A DNA stretch of 17,500 nucleotides from Stramonita haemastoma (GCA_030674155.1 CM060317.1:47204635-47222134); one strand, 5' to 3'. Counted from the first letter of the stretch, positions 1 to 10,450 are shown. Notes: generated by a model not told the origin, from the letters alone. Numbers and translations are program-made.

Positions 1-1
1 A

Positions 2-142
<141 letters not shown>

Positions 143-496
143 ATATTTTTATTTCTTTTTTTAAATTTTATTTCGAGGATGATGAAATAAGCACTCGTGT
201 GCTTTTTTACATCCATTCCCCATGTGTGCAGTTTTGTCAATTTTGTCATCCGTTCCCACCGGCACACAATGGCCTATCCTTTAGAAATGTGGAATGGGCT
301 TTAACGTGTGTGCAAGATTTTCTGCGTGCGTTCGCACACGGGGCCTCTGTTTAAAATCTCGTCCAAATGACTATTGGGGGGGGAGTAGAGTTGGCATTGA
401 TATTAATTCCAAAAGAAAAGTCCTCTTAAACGAGATTCGAACCCGGGTCAGCAGATCGCAAGCACATGACCCTGACCACCAGGCTATCCCGTTCCC

Positions 497-499
<3 letters not shown>
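143..499 (-). mobile_element. tRNA-derived SINE, family A, full-length copy 1
   Basis: Read on the minus strand, the element starts near 499 with a tRNA-like head. The A box is TAGCCTGGTGGTCAGG (471-486) and the B box is GGGTTCGAATC (434-444), so this is a polymerase III-type internal promoter. A body of roughly 250 bp follows and ends in an AT-rich tail with AAATAAAA near 143-175. The body matches, with scattered substitutions, the copies at 4825-5262, 5361-5547, 5711-5960, 6681-6902 and 10918-11274. Shared landmarks are the motif read on the plus strand as GTCATCCGTTC, the ACCGGCACACA motif and the GCGTTCGCA-type motif. Family A is a label used only in this report. Both ends sit in GA repeats. 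The copy has diverged from its sisters, so it looks old and probably inactive. Reading frames across it are chance. Confidence 0.85.
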
Positions 500-572
<73 letters not shown>

Positions 573-578
573 ACACAC

Positions 579-631
<53 letters not shown>

Positions 632-695
632 GGGAAAGAGCGGGAGGGTGTTGTAGAGAGCTGTAAACAGAAGCAGAGAGGGGGAGAAGAGGAGT

Positions 696-726
<31 letters not shown>
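500..726. repeat. Compound GA / CA / GACA microsatellite
   Basis: Pure GA runs to about 568, then a short CA run, then a GACA tetranucleotide array (about 579-630), then impure purine sequence ending in another GA run (699-726). The reading frames here, with repeated Arg-Glu or Leu-Ser, are dipeptide translations of the repeat and not genes. Confidence 0.97.
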
Positions 727-731
<5 letters not shown>

Positions 732-890
732 AAAAGTGAGATAATAAACATATGTTTAGCATTAGATAGATAAAATTGACCTCTTTTGTGTTCTGCATCC
801 ACAATTTGTGTCATTGAATAAAAAACAAAAAGTTTGAATAAGTACGCGTGCATACAGAATCGTGGGGACGCGCGCGTGCGCGCGCGGCTA
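727..890. other. AT-rich spacer ending in an alternating CG/TG block
   Basis: Short AT-rich sequence with no recognisable gene. It ends with an alternating purine-pyrimidine stretch (about 868-888) of CG and TG steps, the composition classically able to adopt Z-DNA. It leads straight into the TG-rich tract. Confidence 0.6.
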
Positions 891-1370
891 TGTGTGTGTG
901 TGTCTGTGTGTGTCTGTGTGTTTATGTGTTTGTTTGTATGTGTGTGTGTCTTTGTGTGTCTGTGTGTGTGTCTGTGTCTGTGTGTCTGTGTGTCTGTGTG
1001 TCTGTGTGTGCGGCAGTGTGTCTGTGTGTCTGTGTGTGCGGGAGTGTGTCGGTATGTCTGTGTGTGTTTATGTGTTTGTTTGTATGTGTGTGTGTCTTTG
1101 TGTGTTTGTGTGTGTGTCTGTGTCTGTGTATCTGTGTGTGCGGCAGTGTGTCTGTGTGTGCGGGAGTGTGTCGGTATGTCTGTGTGTGTTTATGTGTTTG
1201 TTTGTATGTGTGTGTGTCTTTGTGTGTCTGTGTCTATGTGTGTGACTGAGAGAGTGTGTGTGTATGTGTGTGTTTAAGTGTGTGTGTGTGTGTGAATGTG
1301 TGCAAGTGTGTGTGTACGCACGCGTGTGCACATATGTATATTTATGTGTGGGTGGGTGGATGGATGTAAT
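891..1370. repeat. TG-rich repeat with higher-order units
   Basis: Degenerate TG/TC dinucleotide sequence. A longer phrase (TTTATGTGTTTGTTTGTATG and what follows) recurs with starts at 921, 1067 and 1189, giving spacings of 146 and 122 bp. A CGGCAG marker recurs at 1011 and 1141. The tract has therefore duplicated in blocks of more than 100 bp. The long Val/Cys/Leu reading frames are repeat translations. Confidence 0.92.
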
Positions 1371-1387
1371 GTGTGGGTGCATGTCTA

Positions 1388-1926
<539 letters not shown>

Positions 1927-2090
1927 ACTGGTGTCAGTGGCTGCACTTGATACAGTCAGTCCTTCAAGGACACCGGAAGTATACGGTTCAAATCATTCCC
2001 TATTCTCTGAGGTCGAGGTATGGCTGCCCATATGACGAAATACTTTTTTTGTTAGTAATCCATCCGCGTAAAACGTCTTCTTCAGTGATG
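1927..2090 (+). mobile_element. Degenerate tRNA-derived SINE fragment, family F
   Basis: A B-box-like GGTTCAAATC lies at about 1985-1994. It is followed by GAGGTATGGCTGCCCA (about 2015-2030) and CGCGTAAAACG (about 2065-2075). From memory, this order (B box, then a TATGGCTGCC body motif, then a CGTAAAA motif) occurs in abundant molluscan SINEs, but I did not test it. A second trace of the TATGGCTGCC motif is at about 7161-7175. The A box is not convincing, so the 5' boundary is uncertain. Confidence 0.4.
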
Positions 2091-2261
2091 AGCTAAGGGT
2101 TTTACAATGATTCTGTGGTGTAATCAGCGAGACGATCTGATCTAATCATGTTGTTTGTAGCCCCGCTAGCCATAGAGACCATAATTTATCAGGGCTGTTA
2201 TCTCGTAAAACTTTGAATCTCAGATCAAAACTGTGCAACAAAACTATATAAAAAATGTAAA
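2091..2261. other. Unassigned spacer
   Basis: Single-copy-looking sequence without a recognisable gene, RNA or repeat. Confidence 0.4.
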
Positions 2262-2549
2262 TGTGTCCCTTAACCTGTGTAGTCGTAGGGGAGCGCTGTG
2301 TCAGAGACCTCAGCTTCTCTAGGGGCCAGCATATTGAGGGCGGCGTCCATCTTCTCTCTCTTGCCGCTTTACCTTCCCTAACCCTAAAGAAGGCAGGAAC
2401 CCATTTACAGCTGGGTGAACTGGCCGGGGGAACTGTACTGTAGCCAAGGCACGCAAACGGTCACCCATCCAACTGGTAACCACACTCAATGTTGCTAAAC
2501 ATTGGCTGGGGGAAAGCGAGCGCTGTGACCACTGAGTTATCCTGTCGAT
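2262..2549 (-). mobile_element. Retroposon with 5S-rRNA-like promoter core, family C
   Basis: On the minus strand, 2454-2499 resembles the internal control region of 5S rRNA. There is an exact intermediate element TGGTTA (2477-2482), a five-base spacer, then TGGATGGGTGACCGTTTG (2454-2471), which differs from the classical C box at about three positions. Just upstream is a tRNA-A-box-like TAACTCAGTGGTCACAG (2523-2539). Downstream, the motif read as CCCAGCTGTAAATGGG (about 2401-2416) resembles the central motif of the SINE at 7365. Beyond it, a body with AAGCGGCAAGAGAGAGAAG runs to about 2262. TFIIIA binding to the TGGTTA and C-box elements is known for real 5S genes. That this copy descends from a 5S-headed SINE is inference. 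It is not a functional 5S gene, because the 5' half of 5S rRNA is missing. Confidence 0.65.
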
Positions 2550-3115
<566 letters not shown>

Positions 3116-3960
3116 AGACAAAGACATACGCTCTTATTCAAATTGAAATTTAAATTCACCCGATTACCTCAAGCAGAAAAATTAATTTAGGAATCTTTTT
3201 TTTACAAAAATAATATAAAAAAGCTGACGCTGCACTTGTGACGATAGGATATCCTCAGAGAGAGCTGCCTGACTATCTCGAGAAAATTTCTGCTGACAAA
3301 CGTTTATAGGAGCTGATAATGTTTAACAATAACAATGGCAACGACAGAAGACGACGAATCTTGTCCATACCAGTACCTAAAGCTTACACTGCGGTATTAT
3401 TTTGGGGGGTCATGTTGTATCTTCTGTAGAGTGCGGGTCGGAAAATTTTTTGTTGATTTTCACAGAAGTATGAAAAAATGCTCTGTGCACTTATTTTTGG
3501 GATTGAGGACAATGGAGCAATGCCAGGTAGTCACGAGAAAATTGAAAATGATCATCAAAGAATTGCTTGTGTTCCTACAGAGTTGACCCCTCGCATGCAT
3601 ATTGGGGTTAGGAAGCTAGCGGACGACAAAACAGTGAGGGGGTACAGTGTTTGCTGAAATTTTTTTTAAAGTTCAAATCTACCAAACTTGTGCAAAATCC
3701 TATGAATTTGGAGTCAAGGGCTATTCATTCTGAAAAAGTGACTTTTATTTGTGTGGATGCCTCGATACGTACAGTGCGAATGCAAGAGTGATATATATGA
3801 AAGTAGAAGGTAGTCAAAATTAATACCGGTATGTAGCCAAAGAAACGGTGTGGCTACAACCCACAGTTGCTGTTTTTAATAATATTAAGTCAACTCCCAA
3901 AACAGAAAAAGAAAAAAAATGGCTGCAACTCTATTTTACCAGAAAATTAATTCAGCTGTG
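3116..3960. other. Single-copy-looking sequence with one unrecognised small open frame
   Basis: The only reading frame not made of repeats is 3335-3586 on the plus strand (83 codons). Its ATG is in a favourable context (A at -3, G at +4). The predicted peptide is cysteine-containing (SCCIFCRV near residues 26-33) and basic, with no domain I recognise. No splice signals or polyadenylation signal clearly support it. It may be chance or part of an unnamed repeat. The rest of the stretch shows nothing identifiable. Confidence 0.3.
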
Positions 3961-3994
3961 ATCTGATGCTTACTTTCGGGTGGGCATAGGAGAG

Positions 3995-4074
3995 AGGGGG
4001 GGGGGGGGGGAGACGCAAGTGCTTGTATGCACTGTGTGTGCGTGCGTGCGTGCGTGTGTGTGTGTGTTTGTGTT

Positions 4075-4117
<43 letters not shown>

Positions 4118-4255
4118 TTGTGTGTGTATATATGTGTGTGTGTGTCTGTGTGTCTGTATGTCTGTGTGTTTATGTTTGTGTTTGTGTGTCTGTGTGCATA
4201 TGTGCATGTGTGTGTGTGTGTGTGTGTATGTTTGTGTGTCTGTGTATGTGAACAT
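3995..4255. repeat. G run and TG-rich microsatellite
   Basis: A run of about ten G near 3999-4010, then TGCG and TG repeats with TC and TA interruptions from about 4035 to 4250. The long Val/Cys frames here are repeat translations. Confidence 0.95.
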
Positions 4256-4824
4256 ATTTGCTACGATTATTTCCAAGACTTCTGTAAATATTTTATGATA
4301 GGGTTTTTCTTTGTTTTGTTTTTTGTTTGTTTAGTCTAATATCACCAAGTGTGAATAGACTTTAAATGAAACTACAACAACATATGTTTGTGTAGGGATC
4401 CATGTGTGTCTGTGCGTGCGCGCACACGCGCATGACTATCTGTTTGTGTTTATGTGGTCTCTTTGTCTTCAGGGGTGACACCGTCCATGACTCTTGCCTT
4501 TGTTACGACACCTGAGGAGGATTAATACTTCCAGGGAGCTTTTCACTGTGGCAGGGCGGTAATTAGATTACTTCCCTTGCGATCGGAACTGCCAATCGCA
4601 GCGTCGTGGGTGTAACGTTTGGATCCACACCTGTGAATTGTGCGACGTTCTGTATCGTTGAGGGGTGGTCGAAAGCCGTCCTCTGCATGCACTTTGCCCA
4701 TAGCGGTAAAATGTAGTATTTATGCAGCCTCTTTTTAGAGGCCACATTCCAGATCAAATATCTGCGCTCTGTTACATCACCATGGCTAGAAAACCAAATC
4801 ACCCACTGCGCTGGTAACCCTCAA
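4256..4824. other. Unassigned sequence with an alternating CG/TG patch
   Basis: Mostly single-copy-looking. An alternating purine-pyrimidine patch lies near 4408-4433. A minus-strand open frame (4563-4802, 79 codons) is of normal complexity, but I recognise no domain. A polypyrimidine-AG acceptor-like site lies just before its start on the minus strand, which is weak evidence only. Confidence 0.35.
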
Positions 4825-5262
4825 GCATGGGTAGCCTAGTGGTTAGAGTGTTGCGCTCTCGCAGTCTGACGGCCCAGGATCCAGCCACCTCCGAGATGCA
4901 CACACATTCAAGGGGATGTTTCCCCTGGAGTTGACTTCAGTTCCAGTTCAAATCAAAACAATTCAAACACTTAAATATATAGAAAAACAGGGAATTTCAC
5001 CAACAGAGGAAAAAAAGTGCCTGACTTCACTCTCCCGATTTCCTTCACTTGAGATTATAAGCCGAGATCCCGTGTGGAAAAGCACGCAGAACATGGAACA
5101 TCTTGCGAACACGTTAAGATATGTTCCGCTTTTTTTTTGGAAGATAGGTCATTGTGTACCGGTGGGAATGGATGATAGCATTTACAAAACCGCATGCATA
5201 CAGGGACTGGATGTGAAATAAAAAGCATATGAGCGCGTATTCATTATCTTCGAAATAAAAGA
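4825..5262 (+). mobile_element. tRNA-derived SINE, family A, copy 3, with internal insertion
   Basis: The head carries an A box, TAGCCTAGTGGTTAGAG (4832-4848), and a decayed B box, GGATCCAGCC (4878-4887). The early body (TTCCCCTGGAGTTGACTTCA, about 4920-4939) matches the corresponding part of the copy at 10918-11274. About 85 bp of unmatched AT-rich sequence follows (about 4944-5030). Family A homology then resumes from about 5031 to the AAATAAAAG end at 5262. Orientation is opposite to copies 1, 2 and 6. Confidence 0.8.
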
Positions 5263-5360
5263 GTTCAACTGATAGAAATATAAATGAAATAAAAGAAAGT
5301 AAAAAACAGCATTCTTTGTCATCAAAAGCCCTAGAGAGAACAGCCAAAAATAGCACAAGG
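5263..5360. other. Spacer between SINE copies
   Basis: AT-rich spacer with no recognisable feature. Confidence 0.4.
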
Positions 5361-5547
5361 TTTATGTTAAAACCTGTTCCGCCTTTCGGAAGAGTAGGCC
5401 ATCGTGTGCCGGTGGGAACAGATCATAAAAATTACCAAACCGCATACACACAGGGACTGTGAGTAAAAAAAATCGCATGAGTGCTTATTCCATTATCCTC
5501 GACATAAAAGAATAAATAAATGAATAAAAATAAATAAATAAATAAAT
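5361..5547 (+). mobile_element. 5'-truncated family A SINE, copy 4
   Basis: Starts inside the family A body (GTTCCGCCTTTCGGAAGAG, about 5376-5394) and continues to an AAATAAATAAATAAA-type tail ending near 5547. The tRNA head is missing, as expected for incomplete reverse transcription, although later deletion would look the same. Confidence 0.8.
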
Positions 5548-5710
5548 GGAGGATATTCATATCCAACATTACAGAATGATAACCTTATAAATTTGTTCCC
5601 AAACCACTTTCAACTAAAAGTATCTAAATGGCACAACCGTGCCAAGCTCAATCTAAAAAAACCATAAACCGTGTCTTCTTCTTCTTCTCCTTTTTCAAAC
5701 GCTCAGAAAA
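5548..5710. other. Spacer between SINE copies
   Basis: No recognisable feature; the end is TTC-rich (about 5673-5690). Confidence 0.4.
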
Positions 5711-5960
5711 CTCCACTCCCCCCCCCCCTCCCCTCCAAACTCTTTCGGAGAAGTCTATTAACCGACGTCCTGTGTGCAAACGCACGCAGAACGTTTTACA
5801 CACACGTTAAAATCTGCTCCGCTTTTCGGAGGAGTAGGCCATTGTGTGCTGGTGGGAATGGATCACAAAATTTACAAAACTTCATATTCACGGGGTGTGA
5901 AAAGCATATGAGTGCTTATTCCATTATCCTGAAAATAAAAGAATGAATCAATAAATAAAC
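5711..5960 (+). mobile_element. 5'-truncated family A SINE, copy 5
   Basis: Begins at the C-rich part of the family A body (CTCCACTCCCCCC). It includes GCAAACGCACGCAGAACG, CTCCGCTTTTCGGAGGAG and GGTGGGAATGGATCACAAAA and ends in an AATAAATAAA tail. It is the third copy in the same orientation within 1.2 kb. Confidence 0.8.
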
Positions 5961-6079
5961 CAGCAATGTCAGCAAGTTAATTGTGGGCTGAGAGACTTAT
6001 CGACTGTGCAGAACCATGACTTTAGTGCAGACTGCAGCCACCATCGTCAGCACCACTGTCCGTCTGCACACCTGCACAT

Positions 6080-6090
6080 ACGTACGCGAA

Positions 6091-6150
<60 letters not shown>

Positions 6151-6395
6151 TACATACATACATACATACATACATACATACATACATACATACATACATA
6201 CATACACACATACACACATACACACATACACACATACACACACACACACACACACTTGCTTGCACACACACACACACATACACACACACGCACACACACA
6301 CACACACACATACACACACACGCACACAAACATACACACACACATACACACACGCACGCACGCACACACGCACGCACACACGTGCACACACACAC
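6080..6395. repeat. CA / CATA compound microsatellite
   Basis: Pure CA from about 6093 to 6146, a CATA tetranucleotide run from about 6146 to 6206, then CA-rich sequence with TA, GC and TTGC interruptions to 6395. All long frames in this block are His-Thr or Val-Cys repeat translations. Confidence 0.97.
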
Positions 6396-6680
6396 CCCTT
6401 AATAATTAGCGTTGTGAGGCTACCATCCGGACAGTGTTCCTATCAGCGTGTCATATAGACACCTTTCCCCACTGGTCACAGACTCGGGTGTAGTGGTTAG
6501 GACAAAAAAGACAACAGCAAGGGTCATATGGTAACAGTGGACATACAATACCAACTCAATGACTGAATTCTTTTTTCATTCCTCGGCGAACGCTCCGGAA
6601 TTCACCAATAATGAGATTTTTTTGTGTAGACGACCGGTTTTTTCCCCGACTATCAAGGTACCTGCATTCTGACTTCGGGG
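6396..6680. other. Unassigned spacer
   Basis: A tRNA-A-box-like GGTGTAGTGGTTAGGA lies near 6489-6504, but no B box follows at tRNA spacing. It may be the debris of another SINE head. Nothing else is recognisable. Confidence 0.35.
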
Positions 6681-6902
6681 ATAGTGTCTGTGTGTGCATG
6701 CGGTTTTATTTTTGTCATCCATTTTTTACCGGCACAAATGGCTTACTCTTTCGAAAGACAGATCGGGGTTTACCGTATGTGCAAGATGTTCTCAGCATCT
6801 GCGTGCGTTTGTACATGGGGGCCTCAGCTTACAGTCTCAGCCAAAGGACTTTCGGGAGTGTGGAGTCAGGGCTGATGTTAACTGCAGGGAAAAATCCCTA
6901 GC
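6681..6902 (-). mobile_element. Truncated family A SINE, copy 6
   Basis: Matches the body of copies 1 and 2 in the same (minus) orientation. Landmarks are TTTTGTCATCCATTTTTTAC, ACCGGCACAAATGGCTTACT, GTGCGTTTGTACATGGGG and GGAGTCAGGGCTGATGTTAA. Both the tRNA head and the AT-rich tail are missing. Open frames across it are chance. Confidence 0.75.
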
Positions 6903-7364
6903 AAATGTTAAAATCAGGCAATGAATATGTTAGAGACTTTGCCTAAGAGTTTACTTGTAAGTGCAATATGCCGCTCATGATACCAGCACATTTCTACAGC
7001 TCTATAACACGTTCAATGTAAGTGAAATGTCAAAGCCTATGATCATGAGAATGTTGTTATGCTTTGCAATAATATGTTGAGGTTTGGCCTCAGCCATGAA
7101 AAAGTCATAGCATAACAACTAGCACTAACCACTCAAGGTGAAGAAAAGCATCTGTAGTCGGAGTATGGCTGCCTGTGTGAAGTGACATTCGAAAATCTGT
7201 ACATGCAAAACTTCACATCCTGTGTGTATCTATGGTCTCACAGTGATTCTCAAGTAAGTGAAACAAAAGGTATAATTATTCTGGGTGACACCTGGGCTAT
7301 TCAGCTGGGGTGGGGGTGGGATGCCCAGCGACAGCTACACAAATTATTTCGACGTCCCCAAAAC
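6903..7364. other. Unassigned spacer
   Basis: Single-copy-looking sequence with one TATGGCTGCC motif (about 7164-7173) like that in the fragment at 1927-2090, suggesting a decayed SINE of the same kind. No gene is seen. Confidence 0.4.
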
Positions 7365-7660
7365 AGCCGCCGCTGTAGTCTAGTGGTTATGGCGTTGGAC
7401 TCGTAATCTAAAGGTTGCGGGTTCGATCCCAGCTTTCGGCTATGGCGTTGTGCCCTTGGAAAAGGCACTCTACGGCTATTTTCTCACCCCACCCAGGTGT
7501 AAAAGGGGTACCAACCTTGTATTGGGGGTTAACCCTGCGATAGACTGGCGTCCTATCCAGGGGGGAGTCTTTGACTCTCAGTCCCTTAACGCCACAGAAA
7601 CCGGGATAAGCACCGGCCTGATGAGCCTTAGGCTCGGGACAGACTTTAACTTTAACCCCA
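7365..7660 (+). mobile_element. tRNA-derived SINE, family B, well preserved
   Basis: The head (7365-7441) is close to a complete tRNA shape. The A box is TGTAGTCTAGTGGTTAT (7374-7390). The anticodon arm has a five-pair stem and a CTCGTAA loop, implying a CGT (Thr) anticodon. The B box is GGGTTCGATCCC (7419-7430). The acceptor stem is only partly paired, so this is a SINE head and not a working tRNA gene. The body contains GTTGTGCCCTTGGAAAAGGC (about 7446-7465), CACCCAGGTGTAAAAGGGGT and GACTGGCGTCCTATCCAGGG, then ends in a short CTTTAA-type tail. The body resembles conserved SINE central domains seen in many invertebrates (for example Meta- or V-type families in molluscs). The precise family was not determined. 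Confidence 0.85.
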
Positions 7661-7796
7661 AAACAGAACGATTAAATGAAGTAGGAGATGTTTATAAACA
7701 TAAACAATAAGTAGACACCATCAAAGAATGGACCCCCTAAAAGCTATGCCAAGGCCCCGATATTGCCACACGACTGTCACGGAAAGATAAGTTGGT

Positions 7797-7827
7797 AGCA
7801 GCAGCAACAGTAGTAGCAGTAGAGGTA

Positions 7828-7915
<88 letters not shown>

Positions 7916-7989
7916 CAGTAGTAGTAGTAGTAGAGGCAGTTGTAGCAGTAGAAGTAGTAGTAATGGCAGTAGTAGTAGTAGAAGTAGTA

Positions 7990-8070
<81 letters not shown>
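7797..8070. repeat. AGC / AGT trinucleotide microsatellite
   Basis: About 275 bp of CAG and GTA/TAG trinucleotides, starting CAG-rich and becoming almost pure GTA. Long homopolymeric frames (Leu, Thr/Ala, Tyr, Val) result from it. It directly abuts the minisatellite, and some open frames run through both. Confidence 0.97.
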
Positions 8071-9615
8071 CACTGTACACTTCTCTGTGGTTCACTTTTC
8101 TGTGATACATTTTTTCTGTGGTACACTTCTGTGATACACTCTCTTATCCGTGGTACACTTCTATGCGTAACACTTCTCTGTGGTACACTTCTCTGTGATA
8201 CACTTCTCTGTGATACACTTCTTCTCTGTGATACACTTCTCTGTTGTACACTTCTCTGTTGTACACTTCTCTGTTGTACACTTCTCTGTGATACACTTCT
8301 CTGTGATACACTTCTTCTCTGTGGTACACTTCTCTGTGGTATACTTCTCTGTGGTACACTTCTCTGTGGTACACTTCCTCTCTGTGATGCACTTCTCTTT
8401 GGTACACTTCTTCTCTGTGGTACTCTTCTCTGTGGTACACTTCTCTGTGGTACACTTCCTCTCTGTGATGCACTTCTCTTTGGTACACTTCTTCTCTGTG
8501 GTACACTTCTCTGTGGTACACTTCTCTGTGGTACACTTCTTCTCTGTGATACACTTCTTCTCTGTGGTACACTTCTTCTCTGTGGTACACTTCTCTGTTG
8601 TACACTTCTTCTCTGTGATACACTTCTTCTCTGTAGTACACTTCTCCTCTGTAGTACACTTCTCTGTGGTACACTTCTCTGTGGTACACTTCTTCTTTGT
8701 GATACACTTTTTCTCTGTGGTACACTTCTGCTCTGTGGTACACTTCTCTGTGGTACACTTCTCTGTGGTACACTTCTCTGTGGTACACTTCTCTGTGTAC
8801 ACTTCTCTGTGGTACACTTCTGTGTGGTACACTTCTCTGTGGTACACTTCTCTGAGGTACATTTCTCTTTGGTACACTTCTCTTTGGTACACTTCTTCTC
8901 TGTAGTACACTTCTTCTCTGTGGTACACTTCTCCGAGGTACACTTCTCCGAGGTACACTTCTCCGAGGTACACTTCTTCTCTGTGGTACACTTCTTCTCT
9001 GTGGTACACTTCTCTGTTGTACACCTCTCTGTGGTAAACTTCTCTGTGATACACTTCTCTGTTGTACACCTCTCGGTGATACACTTCTCTGTGATACACT
9101 TCTCTGTGATACACTTCTCTGTGATACACTTCTCTGTGATACACTTCTCTGTGATACACTTCTCTGTGGTACTTTTCTCTGTGATACACTTCTCCGTGGT
9201 ACACTTCTCCGTGATACACTTCTCTGTGGTACACTTCTCTGTGGTACACTTCTCTGTGATACACTTGTCTGTGATACACTTCTCTGTGATACACTTCTCT
9301 GTGATACACTTCTCTGTGGTACACTTCTCTGTGATACACTTCTCTGTGGTACTTTCTCTGTGATACACTTCTCTCGTTGTACACTTCTCTGTGATACACT
9401 TTTCTATGGTACACTTCTCTGTGATACACTTCTCTGTGTACATTTTCTGTGATACACTATTCTCTGTGGTACATTCTCTGTGATACACTTCTCTGTGGTA
9501 CACTTCTCTGTGTACACTTCTCTGTGATACACTTCTCTGCGATACACTTCTCTGTGATACACTTTCTATGGTACACTTCTCTGTGGTACACTTTTCTGTG
9601 GATCACTTCTCTGAA
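8071..9615. repeat. Minisatellite, 15/18-bp unit, about 100 copies
   Basis: Tandem array of TACACTTCTCTGTGG-like units. The common variants are GTGATAC in place of GTGGTAC, TTG or AGG in place of TGG, and an added TTC that gives 18-bp units. A few 13-bp units (for example near 8797 and 9437) shift the reading frame. The consensus unit has no stop codon in any of the six frames. This gives long repetitive open frames such as 7737-9503 minus (588 codons) and 7792-9363 plus (523 codons). Predicted peptides repeat every five residues: PQRSV, HREVY and TEKCT on the minus strand; TLLCG, HFSVV and YTSLW on the plus strand. An 81-bp higher-order unit is duplicated in tandem at 8371-8451 and 8452-8532. 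I see no start context, signal peptide or intron signals that would make it a gene. Confidence 0.95.
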
Positions 9616-9720
9616 CAAATGGTTTATTGTCTCCAGAGATAAGACAGGCAAATAGGACGTGTTTCTTCTTTGACGTGATAGATATCTATATGCGCACATA
9701 GGTGCAGGTGAGTTGCAAGA
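9616..9720. other. Unassigned spacer
   Basis: Short unique-looking spacer without features. Confidence 0.4.
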
Positions 9721-9890
9721 TGTGTGTGTGTGTGTTGTTGTGTTGTTGGTGTGCGTGTCGTGCGTGGCTGTGGTGTGTGTGTGTGTGTGTGTGTGTGCGG
9801 CATTTTGCGCATGTGCGATGTGTATGTTGCACGTGCGTGTGTGATAAAAGAGAGAGAAAGAAAGAGGGAGATAGAGAGAGGGGGGGGGGG
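9721..9890. repeat. TG repeat followed by purine and G run
   Basis: Interrupted TG repeat (about 9721-9840), then GA-rich sequence and a run of about ten G near 9880-9890. Confidence 0.93.
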
Positions 9891-10450
9891 TAAGAAACAC
9901 AAAGACTAGACAGACAAGCATAGAGACACACAAACATCTAGACAAGTGATTATTTTAATTATTATAAAAAAAAAAAAAGATAACAGAACATGATGGGAAA
10001 GAAAAGAAAGGAATTAAGTACACATAAACGAAATCAAGAAAGCGCTAAGACGAACACTAAAAACAAGAAAACATGAATAAAGATAACTTTGATCTCAATT
10101 TAATTAACATTGCATTACTTTTTTTTTACATATATTTTTTTTTTTTTAGAAGATATATAATGAATGTTTCGCTGTTCAAAACAGAAGACGAGAACTGTAG
10201 GTGTCTGAAGAACAAAACAAACAAACAACACATAACACAAAACTACAAGACGATGAAGATGAAGAAGAGGCATAATTGTATGCAAGAACACGGTCGCGGG
10301 GATGTTTTGTCCGTGTAAACTGTCATACTGAATAATTCAGTGCACCCAATCACACATCTCCTTTCCCACTAAAAATGATTCAAAGAAAAAGTTGTTTTTT
10401 TCTTTCAAAAAAAATCCCGATTTCTTCTACATCTGCTCTTTCTGTTGTTT
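9891..10450. other. AT-rich unassigned sequence with A and T homopolymers
   Basis: Contains an A run (about 9966-9977) and T runs (about 10120-10149). A plus-strand frame at 10073-10318 (81 codons) is Lys/Asn/Phe-rich because the DNA is AT-rich. I do not recognise it and doubt it is coding. Confidence 0.4.

Noticed and set aside
2380..2395. CCCTAACCCTAA resembling telomeric repeat
   Set aside because: Only two units, and it lies inside the body of the retroposon at 2262-2549, so it is element sequence.
3335..3586. Small plus-strand gene of 83 codons
   Set aside because: Good start context and normal complexity, but there is no recognised domain, splice signal or homologue that I can name. 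Mentioned only within the surrounding stretch.
4563..4802. Minus-strand exon of 79 codons
   Set aside because: An acceptor-like site precedes it, but no domain or second splice signal supports it.
7365..7441. Possible functional tRNA-Thr (CGT) gene
   Set aside because: The head is tRNA-like, but the acceptor stem is only partly paired and it is followed by a SINE body, so it is called a SINE head.
7737..9503. 588-codon minus-strand open frame with TEKC / PQRSV repeats and a Thr-rich end
   Set aside because: Entirely produced by the minisatellite and the adjoining trinucleotide tract. The other frames are equally open, and there is no independent coding signal.
8071..9615. CRISPR-like array
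   Set aside because: Units are directly contiguous without unique spacers, in a eukaryotic context; it is a minisatellite.
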